Positions 41,690 through 54,194 of a stretch of 64,000 nucleotides of DNA are shown here, in pieces (the stretch's first letter is position 1; each line of letters starts with the position of its first letter). This stretch comes from Leptasterias polaris (taxonomy: Eukaryota; Echinodermata; Asteroidea; Forcipulatida; Asteriidae): the NCBI GenBank assembly GCA_037783415.1, contig JAZGTN010000220.1, positions 186,001-250,000 of the forward strand, read 5' to 3'. The notes under the pieces were generated by a model that was given only the letters and a program-made list of their open reading frames with translations, ran no database searches and was not told the DNA's origin. The translations under genes and the position numbers were made by a program.

Positions 41690-42840
41690 GGTGACACTGA
41701 TGTAAAGAACACAGAATCAAAGTGATTTAATGATAAAACTATCAACCACTTCAGTTACCGATTAACAAACGTACAATGATTGCGTGAAACAAGTGGACAT
41801 TAAAAGTGGATCTTATACAAAATAAATATCTTACGGGCTAATACGTCAACCTGGATAAAATACAGGCGAGGATCACAACAACAGAAGACACAGCGAGGAT
41901 CACATACACTGGCTCTAAAACGATCAACTCCAGGGGCGGTAAATTAGTTCTTGCCGATATAACTATGAGCATCAACGGGGTAAACTCACTCCGACAAAAT
42001 GTCCAGAAGAAGACGAGGCAACAACTGGTACACAATATGACACCCACCACAAAATATGGGGAAGAAGACTCCAAAATACCGAACTGTATATTAAGTTCGA
42101 AAATGTCTTTTCCGGAATTTAATTCAGCTCTTTACCTGCACTCGGTCAAAGGCGAACTCTATCACAAGCTCCTCCAACGAGTTGAAAAACAATCACAGAA
42201 GTCGTAGCTTTCACCAGTCTGAGTATCTGTGTCCTATCGAAGATTTATTCCCAGCCCGTATATAAAGGATTTGTGGTGTTTTCTGGATGTACTAAAACTA
42301 ACGTCAAACTTCCAGAGCCTAGATCATTCTAGATCCTTCACAACGGATTAGCGCCGCCCACTAGGGTCAACGAACTTACACACAGAGAATGATTGACAGG
42401 GTCTCATAACAGTATTCACTCAACCCCTTAAAGAAGAAGAGGGATTTGATTTCTATTCGGAACAAACAAAATGCCTCTTGCGAGAACAGTTAATTAACTG
42501 TTGCAATGAACCATTGGCACTTTTTCTTAAGGAACGTAAACCTAATAAGTATCAGAAATGGCTCATTTTGCCGAGCAGTACTCGGATGCACATGGAGGTT
42601 TTGGTGCCCTTCCGTTTGGTGGGCAGAAATCCTTGCAACCAAGATACCAAACCAAGCGTCCAGTAGATTATAGGCATGTAAGGGGAGACATTATAGATAG
42701 ATGGTGCACCGTTTGGTTGCCCTCTTCCTGTGCTCTGTATTTCTCATCAATTTACACGTTTCTGTTTTATTTTGATTCTACGTATTTTATATCAGTCATG
42801 TTGGTTAACATCATGGATCTTTTTGGTCAGGTTTAATTAA
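41690..42840. other. Non-coding stretch left of the 2A-bearing LINE
   Basis: Contains a perfect 16-bp palindrome ACAGTTAATTAACTGT near 42486-42501 and short open frames without domains. The LINE's 5' UTR probably begins near its right end. Confidence 0.35.
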
Positions 42841-42849
42841 TTTTCGTGA

Positions 42850-45800
42850 AGTGTTTGCTGTGTTCTGCTGTGATTTGAGAAAACTTGGAGGTTCATTACC
42901 TTATGTGCTGTATGTGCAATGCAGCCATGTTGGACAGCTGTATACTCTATGCAGTATACTGTGCTGTGTGCATGACATTTAATCTTCTATGAATGGACTC
43001 AACTCCTTTCACTGGACCTGTCTCCTTTAAGTCTCCTTTAGGTCTAGCTGAATAGGATAATGCCCAGGATTAAGCTTTCAGCCTTTATATTCCTGACGTT
43101 GGTATTGTGTGTGCAAGCCTCTGAATGGAAACTCAGTTCAAAGACTGCAACTTCATGTACCAGTATACAGTGTGGCAATGGCAGCCATTTACCATCATAT
43201 GCCTATCATTCTACAAGAATCAAGAGATGCTTGCATGGCCGTATACCATATCATAGCAATGGAACTTCAACATTTCAGCTGGCACTTGTTATCTGTGGGG
43301 ATGTCAGCCCGAACCCTGGCCCAACAACAGCAACGCAAGGTAGAGAATATGAAAGACACAATGCAACTAGAAAGCCGGTTGCATATGATAGAGCTGATCT
43401 CTTAGCACTGAATCCGGCGCATAGGCAATGGCAGCAGCTCAACATCACTTACGACAGCACTTCCCTCCACACCTTCAACACCACGCACGGTAATGGAATA
43501 CTCCGGCTACCCGCACAATACTTCAAGAGAGTCAAATCCTTTGGCATCCTACGCAAACGACCAACTCATCGCGGTAGTAAGGGCGCCAAAAGAAGACTCC
43601 GACGACCCTCGAGCACTCGGTCATCTCTGACAGAGACACCATCAGTCTCGTCAGGTTCTTCACCCTCAACTTCTACCTCTTCATCATCAACTTCTACATC
43701 TTTAAGCAAACCAACAAGGGATCACATCACATTCTGCATGCTGAATGCTCGATCACTACGCAACAAATCTACAGTATTTCAGGATTTTGTCATAGATCAT
43801 CACCTTGACGTTGCTTGTATCTGCGAAACGTGATTAACCTCCAGCGATGACGCAGTGGTAGCAGATCTTCGTCCCATTGGCTTCTCCTTCATGCACAAGC
43901 CCAGAGCTTCCAGACGCGGAGGTGGTGTCGGCTTCCTCTACCGAAATGATCTCTGTGCTATTCACATCAAATCAACCAGCGAGTACGACAGCTTTGAAAC
44001 TATGTCAGGTACTATTGGATCCATCAGCTCCAGCCTGGACATTATCGTCATATACAGACCTCCTGGAAATCAAGCCTCATTCTCCAAGTTCCTCGACGAA
44101 TTATCACTTATGCTTGATGAAAGAATCTACAGACCCACACCTCTGGTAATCACCGGCGACCTTAACATCCATCTTGACGACCTCACTGCACCAAACACAA
44201 GATGCTTCAATAACTTGCTCGATAGTCATGGACTTCTACAAGTAGTCAAATCCCCTACACACAACAAGGGCCATACTCTAGATGTCTTCATCGTTCGAAG
44301 CTTTGAAGATCATGTGTACTCAGATATACAAGTAATCGATGGCATATCTGACCACTCTGCTATCACTTGCAATCTTGACGTCAACAAACCCAAGCAAAAC
44401 GTCATAACAAAAACCATTCGCAATATCAAAGGTATCGACACAGATGCTTTCGCTAGTGATGTCTTGGATATCATCTTGCCCTCCCAGATAGACAGTGTTG
44501 ATAGCGCAGTCAATCTCTACAACACTGAGCTTAAGACACTTCTTGACAAAAAAGCACCTCCTAGGACGCGACAAGTCAAGAACAATCGGCATAGTCCTTG
44601 GTACAGTCATACGATCACCATAGTAAAGCGTAAACGGCGACTTCTAGAACGTCGATGGCGCTCCAACGGTAAACTTCATGTCGATTGGCAGTTATATTGT
44701 ACCCAGAGAAATGTAGTTAACAAACTAGTCACTTTGGCAAAACGCACTCATTTCAGAGGCATCATCGAAGATTGTGGCAATGACTCCAAACGCCTCTTCG
44801 CTGTCGCTAACCGTCTTCTTCACCGAAAGCAACCCTCTCCCTTCCCATCTCACACCAACGGTCGGTCGATGGCACAGCTTTTTAGTCAGTTTTTCAGGAA
44901 CAAGGTTTCCACTATCTGCAGTAGCCTTTCTCCTGATGAGTCTGCCCATCAAATGTCTCTGACAACGGCATTTTTAAACTCCTTCCGACCAACGTCATCA
45001 GAAGAAATTGAATCACTTATGTAAACTTCCAGCCAAGTCTTGCGAACTAGATCCCATCCCTACAAGTCTACTTAAAGACTGTTCTACGACATTTGCACCA
45101 ATTATCGCCAGAATCATCAACCTTAGCATTCAACAAGCTTCAGTCCCTTCAGCTTTAAAACTAGCACACATCCATCCTCTCCTCAAGAAACCCTCACTCG
45201 ATCCAGAATCTCTACAGAATTACCGACCTGTATCACACCTTTCATATCTATTTAAGCTACTCGAACGTGTCGTGTTTTCAAGACTCTCTGAATACCTCCT
45301 TGAAAACAATCTCTTCGATCAGCAGCAATCTGCATATCGTCCAAACCACAGTGTCGAGACTCTTCTTCTCAACATTTCTAATTACATTTTGCAAGAAATG
45401 GACAATGGTAAAATTACTGCTCTAGTACTTCTCGATTTATCTTCAGCATTTGATACTGTAAACCATAACATCTTGTTGAACACTCTCACATCACTTGGTA
45501 TAAAGGGTCAAGCTCATAAATGGTTCCAGTCATATCTATCTGATCACCATCAAAGTGTTTGTATCGATGATCATAAATCTGATTCCTCTTGCGTTACGCG
45601 CGGTGTACCGCAAGGTTCTGTTGGTGGCCCTACTCTGTTTTCATTGTACTTGATAGGGTTGAAACACATACTCGTAAATCACTCTGTAAAATATCATTGT
45701 TATGCAGACGATATTCAATTATACATTTCTTTTCAACCAACTCAAACCGATGCCGCTAATGCAATTCAAAAATTTGAAGCTTGTATCTTTGATGTACAAA

Positions 45801-46729
45801 ATTGGATGAGTTTATATTCTTTGAAATTGAACAATGCCAAATCTGAGTTTATACTTTTTGGTTCCAAGGCACAATTACATAAGGTTAATGTAACATCAAT
45901 GACGATGGGTGATACTATAATTCCATTGTCTAGTTCTTGTAGAAATCTCGGAGTAATATTTGATTCTAATATGTTAATGTCAAAACAAATATCTAGTGTA
46001 TGTAAATCTGTCCGGTACCAGCTGCGTAATTTAGGCTTTATTCGCAAATATTTGACTTGTTCCTCTACCCAAAGAATTGTCCACGCACTAATTTCTTCTC
46101 GTTTAGATTTTGGTAATGCCCTGGTTTATCAGTTGCCCCAGTCCCAACTCACACAATTACAAAAAATACAAAACACAGCAGCCCGCATTGTAACACTCAC
46201 AAAGAAATTCACTCACATCACTCCTGTACTACGGACACTCCATTGGCTACCAATTGATCAACGCATTAAATTTAAGATTTTGCTATTAACTTTTCACTGT
46301 ATACATGGTTCTGCCCCTAGCTACAATGCTTCTTTGATAAAACAGTACAACCCTACACGACCCCTCCGATCCTCCCAGTCTGGCTTACTTTCTATCCCTC
46401 CAAGCAAAAAATCATGGGGGGACAGGGCTTTTGCACATGCGGGTCCTACACTCTGGAATAAGTTACCCCAACACATTATAAATATTACGTCCTTAGAATC
46501 TTTTAAGATTAGTCTGAAAACTTACCTCTTCCAAGTTGCATTTCAGTAATTTTCAGTAGTTTATTATGTGTTTTTATATATGTTTATGTACCAAAGTTGT
46601 TCATACTTATGTTCAAATGTTCATGTTTTTTGTTTTGCATGGGAAGATTAGTTAACTGCGCCCTGAGCACCTTGAAAAAGGTGGAATTGGCGCATTAGAA
46701 GATTCCTTTATTATTATTATTATTATTAT
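42850..46729 (+). mobile_element. Nearly full-length CR1/L2-like LINE with 2A-like motif
   Basis: A single long ORF (43060-46549, with one stop and one frameshift) is followed by a 3' UTR that ends in a hairpin (GCACCTTGAAAAAGGTG) and an (ATT)n tail at about 46709-46729. The 5' UTR start near 42850 is an estimate. No separate ORF1 was found. Confidence 0.88.
43060..46549 (+). pseudogene. LINE polyprotein: hydrophobic leader, 2A-like motif, endonuclease, reverse transcriptase
   Basis: The N-terminus (MPRIKLSAFIFLTLVLCVQAS) looks like a signal peptide. LALVICGDVSPNPGPT at about residues 76-91 is a 2A-like recoding motif (DVxxNPG/P). A Ser/Thr-rich linker follows, then the APE endonuclease: FCMLNARSLRNK, CICET with a TGA at 43831-43833 where Trp is expected, RRGGGVGFLYRN, GDLNIHLDD and SDHSAITCNL. 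Near 45008-45024 the frame shifts by one. RT then follows with LQNYRPVSHLSYLFK, LDLSSAFDTVNHN, GVPQGSVGGPTLF and YADDIQLYISF, ending at 46549. Only two lesions separate it from an intact frame, so the copy is young. Related sea urchin LINEs are known to carry 2A motifs. Confidence 0.88.
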
Positions 46730-46744
46730 AAACAGCATGTAAGA

Positions 46745-47977
46745 GCAAACACTTCCCCAAACTTCAGCCAAAACAGCCAGAAACCATTGCTCACATGATA
46801 ACAATGCCAAAATTCGCACCACTTGAAACTTGCTGCACCCAAGATAGCTTTGCTACATTAAGATGTGGACTTGCATTACCTGTTATGACCGCTGCACGCA
46901 ATAACTCAGAACACCAATCTGGTATGCCCGTTACTAACGGCATAATAAATTATAAGATGTGCAAAGTTCTACGTGATAGTGGCTGCAGTAGTGTAGTAAT
47001 TAGACGCAACCTTGGGCCAGTAGATTACATGATCTCGGTTCTAATAGAGCTAAAACATTTCACGCTAATCTACTCAAGAAGTACTTAGTCAGATCGGAAT
47101 TGAAGAATCCTGAAAATGACGCAAAACAGACAAATTGCATGAGTTTACTCGATTGCGCATGTGTAGCAATCATCGAATGCGAACAAGAGCATGAAATACA
47201 CGAATCAATCGCAGAAGCAAAAGTAGTTAATGAAGACTTGATAACAATGCCACCTTTGAAAACAAGAGAATCGGCCAAAGATGTGCAAGTGAGCGATGAG
47301 CTAAATAAAGAGCAAACTAAGCAAGTGAAACTCCTCCTTGGCAATTTTCGAGAAGTTCTGACAGATCTGCCTGGTCAAAGTAGCCTAGTGCAACACAGTA
47401 TTAAAAACTACCACCACCGATCCCATCCGAAACAAACCGTACCCACTACCGTACGCATTACGCGAAACCGTCAATCAAGAAGTAGATGAGATGTTGCACA
47501 TGGGTATTATTGAATGCTCAGATTCACCGTACACCTCACCAATCGTACTTGTTAACAAACGCGACGGTACAAACCGATTATGTGTAGACTTTAGACATTT
47601 GAACAAAGTCACAGTTTTTGACCACTATTTCACAAAACTAGATTTCAGCAAAGGTTACTGGCAAATTCCGGTAACACCAGAAGATAGAGAGAAAACTGCA
47701 TTTGCTTCACCGAACGGACTTTATCACTTTAGAATGATTCCATTCGGCCTTGTGATCGCGCCAGCCACGTTTAGCAGAATGGCAGAAACGGGTTAAACCA
47801 CGTAGATAACTATATAGACGATATCCTCGTGCACACCGAAACGTGGGAAACGCACATGCAAGTACTTTCAGCGCTTATGCAAAAACTTAAAGACGCAAGC
47901 CTAACTGCTAAACCAAACGTCTGCCAATGTCTAATAGGAATGCACAAAGTCGAGTATGTCACATTGTGGGTCAAGGT
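46745..47977 (+). pseudogene. Gypsy pol, left part: protease, GPY/F-like module, reverse transcriptase
   Basis: VLRDSGCSSVVIRR is an aspartic-protease active site (DSG). Directly after it comes LGPVDYMISV and, one base out of frame, AKTFHANLLKKYLVR, which resembles the GPY/F module that ends integrases. RT follows: HMGIIECSDSPYTSPIVLV, RLCVDFRHLNKVT, KLDFSKGYWQIPV, FRMIPFGL and YIDDILVHTETW (catalytic YIDD, 47812-47823). A short segment is deleted after KVTVFD. The integrase core that should lie between protease and GPY/F is missing. The reading stops at an inserted transposon at 47978 and resumes at 51419. Confidence 0.8.
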
Positions 47978-48645
47978 TAGTCTTGGTGCAAGACGTCCCT
48001 GTTCTGTATTTCCACGATCCGCCCCATTACAAATTGCCGCCAATAGAGGGCGCTATCATTCCACGAACCGCTATCACAGGAACGTCTTGGGAATCTCGTC
48101 AAACTGCCTGGAAAATTCCAGGGACATTCCGCTGTGACGTAGCAATTTGCATAATTCTTTGCAAGAAAGAAATCACGTGATCAGTCTAGTACCTGCCGCG
48201 TTTGTGAACCACTGATCTCTATTATTGTACTGTGGCTGCACATGGAATCGTGTGTGGGGAAAATGAATTGAACTTGTCGCCGTCAATCGACACCCGCGTG
48301 TGTACGTAGTAACCATAGAGCTATTATTTTATGGTAGTAACTAGTATTTTGCTGTCGTTTGCGTAATGGCGGAGCGTGCCGTAAAAGTTGACAGTTAAAG
48401 TAATAGAAAGTTATAGTATAGTAATATTCTTGATAGTATAACCTTACATGAAATATCGTTCTTATTTTTAACTGTATTTGTGTATACTTGGGTGGTGATG
48501 ATTTTAAAACTACAAAATGACTAAGTGTGAACAGGTTTTTTGTGTTTGGATCTGTATTAATAAAATAAATAAATAAAAACAACTGTGCATTTCATTCATT
48601 GAGTAGTTACCTGTCATTGCAAAATTGTAAACATTAACCCGAACC

Positions 48646-50716
48646 TATGGTGTTCCATATGTGCCACTCCTTTCTGTCGCCTTTTCCATTTTGTCCGTCG
48701 CCTTTTCAATTTTGTCTGTCGCCTTTTGACTTTTCAATTTTTTCTGTCGCCTTTTCAATTTTTTCTGTCGCCTTTTCAATTTTGTCCGTCGCCTTTTCAA
48801 TTTTGTCCGTCGCCTTTTCAATTTTTTCCCTCGCCTTTTAAATTTTTCCGTCGCCTTTTCAATTTCAGAATCATGTGATAGTCACCTGGTAGTCACGTGG
48901 AAAAACCCACGGACAAAATTGAAAAGGCGACAGAAAAAATTGAAAAGGCGACGGTGTCGCGGAGCAGACCCTTGCGCCACTCCACTCTGACCCATACCGA
49001 CAGACAGCTCAAACAAAAGAGAGGAAAGCAAAGACAACATATATAGAAATCCAAAGATATAAATAATTTAATAGAAATACCCATTCGTATTGCTCCAAAC
49101 AATCTTATATAGTTTCACAAGCTCCGATTTCTTCTCAAAGTCCAACACCTTGATTTAATACAAATAAGTATACAATCAAATCTTTAATATAAAACAAGTA
49201 TTCTAATCTGTGCTGATCTACGGAGTAGACAAACTTGGTTGGCATAAATATTAGGAACCGGAGGGGAATTTCCCCGTGTTTCTCTAAAAGAGTTTTTGCG
49301 GGTTTTTGCCCCTCCCATAATCAGCGAATTTTAGATTTCAAAATTGTATATTCACCCTATACACTTTTTCTGAGTTCATTTTACCTGAGTAATAGTTATA
49401 CGTGTACAAGTTTTATAATGTAATATTTCGATGTGCTTTTAATTTACCGTATTTGTAATTATGCTGTATGTTGTAATGTATGCAGGGCCCCAATGGAAAC
49501 CAGTTTTAACTGTTTGGGCATACCCTGGGTAAAGAAATGTAATAAATAAATAAATAAATAGTTAACGATCATCAACGAGCTGACATAAACTTGTGTGTAG
49601 CAGCTCGTTGCGTAGACTCTGTCAACTTGCGGAAAACCCAGTAGAAAAGTAAACCGGCATCCCACCGTCACCATAGAGGTAGACCCACCCGAGTCTGCCC
49701 ACTGGACGTTGCGGTGACCCCGACCACACCCCAGGACGGTTCGACCCACAGTAAGGTAACGTCACGGGAACTCCTGCAAATGTTACCATTAAACCATTTA
49801 CTACCACACTATAGTTTCGTTTAATAACTGGAAAGCTACTAAAAGTCGCACGCTAAATATTCAGTTATCCACAGCATAGGCCTTTACAACGAAAGATTCT
49901 GGATGAACTTAATCAACAATTAAACACTGGTTGCATTTATTAGAGCAATGGGCATTTGATGAGCAATCCATAAATCGCATTAATACTTTAAAGTTTACTC
50001 ACAATGCCTTTGGCTTCGACACCGCTTATCCTCAGGTCCGAGATTCCCGGGAGGATTTGCGTTGCTGGAGGGCCTCAAACACCCGCCGGACTACTACCCG
50101 AGCTACGGGTTGACTCGACAGCCTCCACACTGGCTTATCCGTCCGGCGGTCCACACCCACCAGAAACAGTACTCTCATCAGCACCCACAACGCAAATCTC
50201 AACCTCAGAACAACATTCCTTTGGTTTTATACGGCGCTACACAAAACCGAGAACACCCATTAACCCAAATACCTCACCTTACATACCACCCAGGGGTTCA
50301 ATCAATGGTGCCTCGTATGTTTGGACTACAAAAGAAATTCACATAAATGATATAGGAAGAATAGGAGTAATTTTCCCTAGCTTGTTACAGACGGACAAAA
50401 TTGAAAAGGCGAAGGAAAAAATTGAAAAGGCGACGGACAAAATTGAAAAGGCGACGGACAAAATTGAAAAGGCGACGGACAAAATTGAAAAGGCGACGGA
50501 CAAAATTGAAAAGGCGACGGACAAAATTGAAAAGGCGACGGACAAAATTGAAAAGGCGACGGACAAAATTGAAAAGGCGAAGGAAAAAATTGAAAAGGCG
50601 ACGGAAAAAATTGAAAAGGCGACAGAAAAAATTGAAAAGGCGACGGACAAAATTGAAAAGGCGACGGACAAAATTGAAAAGGCGACGGAAAGGAGTGGCA
50701 CATATGGAACACCATA
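48646..50716. mobile_element. Foldback element with 21-bp repeat arms, nested in the TIR transposon
   Basis: Ends TATGGTGTTCCATATGTGCC and complement, flanked by CGAACC (48640-48645 and 50717-50722). Inside each end is a tandem array of a 21-bp unit (CGGACAAAATTGAAAAGGCGA and variants), in opposite orientation: about 12 units at 48670-48870 and about 15 at 50393-50695. The centre (48960-50390) is unique-looking DNA plus a LINE tail. The 21-bp unit reads as a KIEKATD heptad on one strand, but a coding role is unlikely. Confidence 0.88.
49430..49560 (+). repeat. 3' end of a LINE inside the foldback centre
   Basis: AGGGCCCCAATGGAAACCAG, then a TTTGGGCATACCCTGGGTAAA-like terminal hairpin and (AAAT)n tail at 49541-49560, typical of CR1-like LINE 3' ends. 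Coding sequence is not present. Confidence 0.6.
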
Positions 50717-51418
50717 CGAACCCCTAAGCATTTCTACTTGACAGCTTCCTCAACCCATCATACTCCAACATATTGAGTGTGTACTTAAGGGAAATGTGAA
50801 TTTTGATTATTTGAGGCAGACAGTACCAATATTGTGAAACAGATGGTTCGATCACCTCGCCGACAATCTAACTTAAATCTTTGATGAAGCCCTTTTCTTG
50901 GCTTTCGTTAGTAAGGTGGCGTAACTCTTACAGGTTACTAGCTGCCGGTTACAAACTATACACCATCCGCCCTTTTTCGTACGGTGTGATGAGTATCGCG
51001 AGGCCATTATTCGCCAGCAAAGTTAGCCGTCATAATTGCAAAAAATCACGAAAGAGGCCGACCGTCCTAGCTACACAGAACAGCACACAGTGTGTCAGTC
51101 AGTATAGTAGACCATACAATTTCGTCTGCTACATTTTACAGCAGCTGAACATGACGTGACCAGTCTGTTGTGGTCGTTATGCGGCTTAAAATTTGTGTTC
51201 GTACGCTTGCGTATTGCCGTTGTGACCTCAATGTGAATATGCAGATATAGGTCACAGCGATTGTATCACGTGATACTCGACGAGATTCCCAAGACGTTCC
51301 TGTGATAGCGGTTCGTGGGTGATAGCGGTTCGTGGAATGATAGCGCCCTCTATTGGCGGCAATTTGTAATGGGGCGGATCGTGGAAATACAGAACAGGGA
51401 CGTCTTGCACCAAGACTA

Positions 51419-51870
51419 GGTCAAGGTCAGCTAGCGCCAGAACCAGACAAAATGTCGAAAATTCACATCGCCCCTGTTCCAAAGACTAAGAAACAACTCC
51501 GGTCGTTCTTAGGATTGTGCGGGTACTACAGAAAATGTATTCCTAACTATACCACACTAGCTGCGACATTAACATCCAAAACCAAAGCTAAAGAGTCAAA
51601 TAAAATTGTTTGACGGACAAGAACAGAATGCATTCGATAAGCTAAAAACTTGCTTAGACTCCAAACCAATTCTGCATCTCCCAGACTTCAAAAGGCAATT
51701 TATTTTGCGCACAGATGCCTCAGACGCTGGATTAGGAGCGGTGCTCCTAAGAACATGATAATGAACATGATGAACAAGAACATGATAATGAAGTTTTCCC
51801 TGTTGCATACGCAAGCAGAAAGTTGTTAGATAGAGAACGAGCTGGCCTCACTGAAAATCAACGTCGTCGT
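51419..51870 (+). pseudogene. Gypsy pol, right part: RT thumb and RNase H
   Basis: Continues the frame interrupted at 47977: GQGQLAPEPDKMSKIHIAPV, KKQLRSFLGLCGYYRKCIPN, then after a frameshift near 51600 FDKLKTCLDSKPILHLPDFK and FILRTDASDAGLGAVLL, the start of RNase H. It decays by about 51870. No LTR was found nearby. Confidence 0.8.
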
Positions 51871-52310
51871 CGAACAGCATCAGGTCGTTGTCCTCGTCGC
51901 CTTTGAAAGATGGCCCAGGGGTGTGGGGGCAAGCGAATATATCAATGTTGGTCATCTTATTGCTTTTTGGGTTTTTAGAGAAGCAATGATACCTTGTGAC
52001 ACAGCCAGCTGTATTTATACCCCTTTGAATCGAGATGGTTAGTTACGGTGACATGGGCAGTTGTATTTTCAGTTATGGCCGTGACCTAAGGTGCAGTATT
52101 ATGCAAAAGCTTTGCAGAACCATTTGTTATGTATTTTATTCTTTTAATATAAAGTTCAATTTGATACATTGCATTATACAAGAGAGATAAACAAGGTTTA
52201 TCTATGGACAATCAGTCTAAACTTTACTGGTAATACAAAAACACAGTATGCTTCCTGGACGATCTATGACGTAAAAGCTAATTTAACGGTCAAGGTGTAC
52301 TTACTGGAAC
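51871..52310. other. Non-coding stretch between Gypsy and piggyBac
   Basis: A GTCGTC-rich patch at about 51865-51900; otherwise nothing recognised. Confidence 0.4.
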
Positions 52311-52601
52311 ATAACCCTTTCAGTACCGCCGTGCCATAGCGGCTCAAAACAACATCCCACTTGGTGACCAATGAGTCCGTATGGCACGTAATTATTTGCA
52401 TTCTTGGTGACCAATGAGCCTCTCTGGCACATCGACCAAAAGTAAGTTATCAAAATGTTAATAGCGCCCTCTAGCGCCCTCAATCGCCCCGTGCGTCCAT
52501 TACCCTGACAACAAGCTGCCCGCGTGTGCATGCCCTGAAGCGTCGCAAGTTAAGCGTCGGCCCCCCAAGCATTCTCGAGTAAGAGATCATTCTGACAACA
52601 T

Positions 52602-54181
52602 GGCCGATGAAAATGATAAAATTGTATTAAAATAATTTCCAGAGAGTGGTTCAGAAATATCATCTGACGAGGTTAAGACAGTGAGGATTCGGAGCCGAGG
52701 GCCTCGACATCGAGAGCAACCTCTTCTAAGAAGACCAAAACCACCAAGAATTATAAGCCTATTTCAGGTAGGTGTGGATGGCGTGAAGCCAAGTCTTACA
52801 CACGGCGAACCCCTGTTAAATTTACAGCAAACACCGGGGCTACAGAAGACTTAAAGTTTGTTCTCCCCCATAAAAATTATCAAACTGTACTTTTGTGAAG
52901 CAGTGTGGCAGATTATGGTACTAGAGACTAATCGTTATGCTGAACAAATTTTGGGAGCGGGGGCAGAAAATAAGCGTGCTTGGAGACCAACTAATGTACC
53001 TGAAATGATGGCATTCGTGGCCCTACTTCTTTGCATGGGAATCAACAAAAGGCCTCGTTACTCCATGCATTGGTGCAGGTCTCAAATTCTACGAAGTCCC
53101 CTGTACTCAGCAACCATGGCTCGTTACCGATTTACTGCAATCCTTAGATTTTTCCACCTCGCCAATAACAGAGTTGCGGAGGGCGACTCTCCCCGTGATA
53201 AACTTGAAACATTACGCCCACTGTTAAACATTGTACTACCATTATTCCTCAGGGTGTATCAGCCTGGACGAAGCCTTTCACCAGACGAGACGATGATCAA
53301 ATTCAAAGGACGACTTAGCTTCAAGCAGTACATGCCAAGAAAAGCCGCAAAATGGGGATTGAAATATTTCTCATTGAACTAATCCGACACAGGGTATACA
53401 TGTGCCTGGGAGTTGTTCACAGGATCGCAGCCCAGGTCCCCACAAGGACAGTCCTCTGTAAGTTATCCTGAGACAAACCATCCATCAAAAATAGGCGCAC
53501 CAGGCAACGAAGTATTTAACCTTTTGCAGGGACTCGAAAATAAAGGACATTGCATCTACATGGACAATTGGTTTAGTAGCCCGGCTCTGTTCTCCAAGTT
53601 GTCCGAGCTAGGATTCGGAGCTTGTGGAACTGTGCGCTATACCACCCTAGGGATACCCGAGGTAGCAAACCCCCAAAAATTTACTATGAAAAGAGGTGCA
53701 GATCCCAAATAAAGCAGGCCACAAAACGTGTCACTCTCCTCCCAAACTATGGCGATTGCAGTGTCACTAGAAAAAAGATTATCAGCCGGAAAACTTCCAC
53801 AGGACATCGTCATATCCAAAAACCGTGCATAGTCGAGGATTACAATAAATACATGGGCGGCACGGATCTGGCAGGACAATTATGCACGTACTATACTCAT
53901 ACCCACAAAACACTCAAATGGTGGTCACGTGTATTTAGACATATGATATATGTTTGCTTAATGCTATTAATGTCGTATACAACAGCATCCATACAAACAA
54001 GAGCTTGTCTACTTTGGATTTTCGGGACAAGGTGATAGAGGCACTTATTTCAAGCTTGGAGTACAACCCAGTTGACCATGCTTCAAACGCCCTTTCAACT
54101 CAGCATTTTCCTGGTCCGAATGTTGGCGGAAACAAACGTGACTGTGTTGTATGCAGTTCGACCTCTAATAGGAAAAAATAG
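52602..54181 (+). pseudogene. piggyBac (DDE_Tnp_1_7) transposase, several frameshifts
   Basis: Reads from an ATG at 52602 (MADENDKIVLK, then a stop) through frames at 52858-53382, 53413-53712, 53720-54035 and 54090-54181. Key pieces: MMAFVALLLCMGINKRPRY, LSPDETMIKFKGRLSFKQYM (first catalytic Asp in SPDE), GHCIYMDNWFSSPALF (second Asp in MDNW), VEDYNKYMGGTDLAGQ (third Asp in GGTD) and a C-terminal Cys-rich end NKRDCVVCSS. All three catalytic Asp are retained, but stops and frameshifts make it inactive. Confidence 0.88.
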
Positions 54182-54194
54182 TAAACAATGTGTA

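Larger units (their letters stand above)
47978..51418. mobile_element. Non-autonomous TIR DNA transposon (9-bp target duplication) inserted in Gypsy RT
   Basis: The 3441-bp element begins TAGTCTTGGTGCAAGACGTC and ends with the complement. Terminal inverted repeats are 123 bp (47978-48100) and 140 bp (51279-51418); the right one holds an internal 17-bp duplication (GTGATAGCGGTTCGTGG). GGTCAAGGT flanks both sides (47969-47977, 51419-51427). Removing it restores the Gypsy reading VGQGQLAPEPDKMSK. The 9-bp duplication and long TIRs point to a Mutator-like element. No transposase is visible; most of the interior is a second, nested foldback element. Confidence 0.9.

Noticed and set aside
42478..42836. 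ORF1 for the 2A-bearing LINE
   Set aside because: The short frames (for example MAHFAEQYSDAHGGFGAL) show no RNA-binding, zinc-knuckle or esterase signature, and related 2A LINEs often lack a separate ORF1.
50004..50741. Protein with KIEKATD heptad repeats
   Set aside because: The repeats are the arm of a foldback element; the same unit exists inverted on the other side, so the coiled-coil look is a by-product of a 21-bp period.
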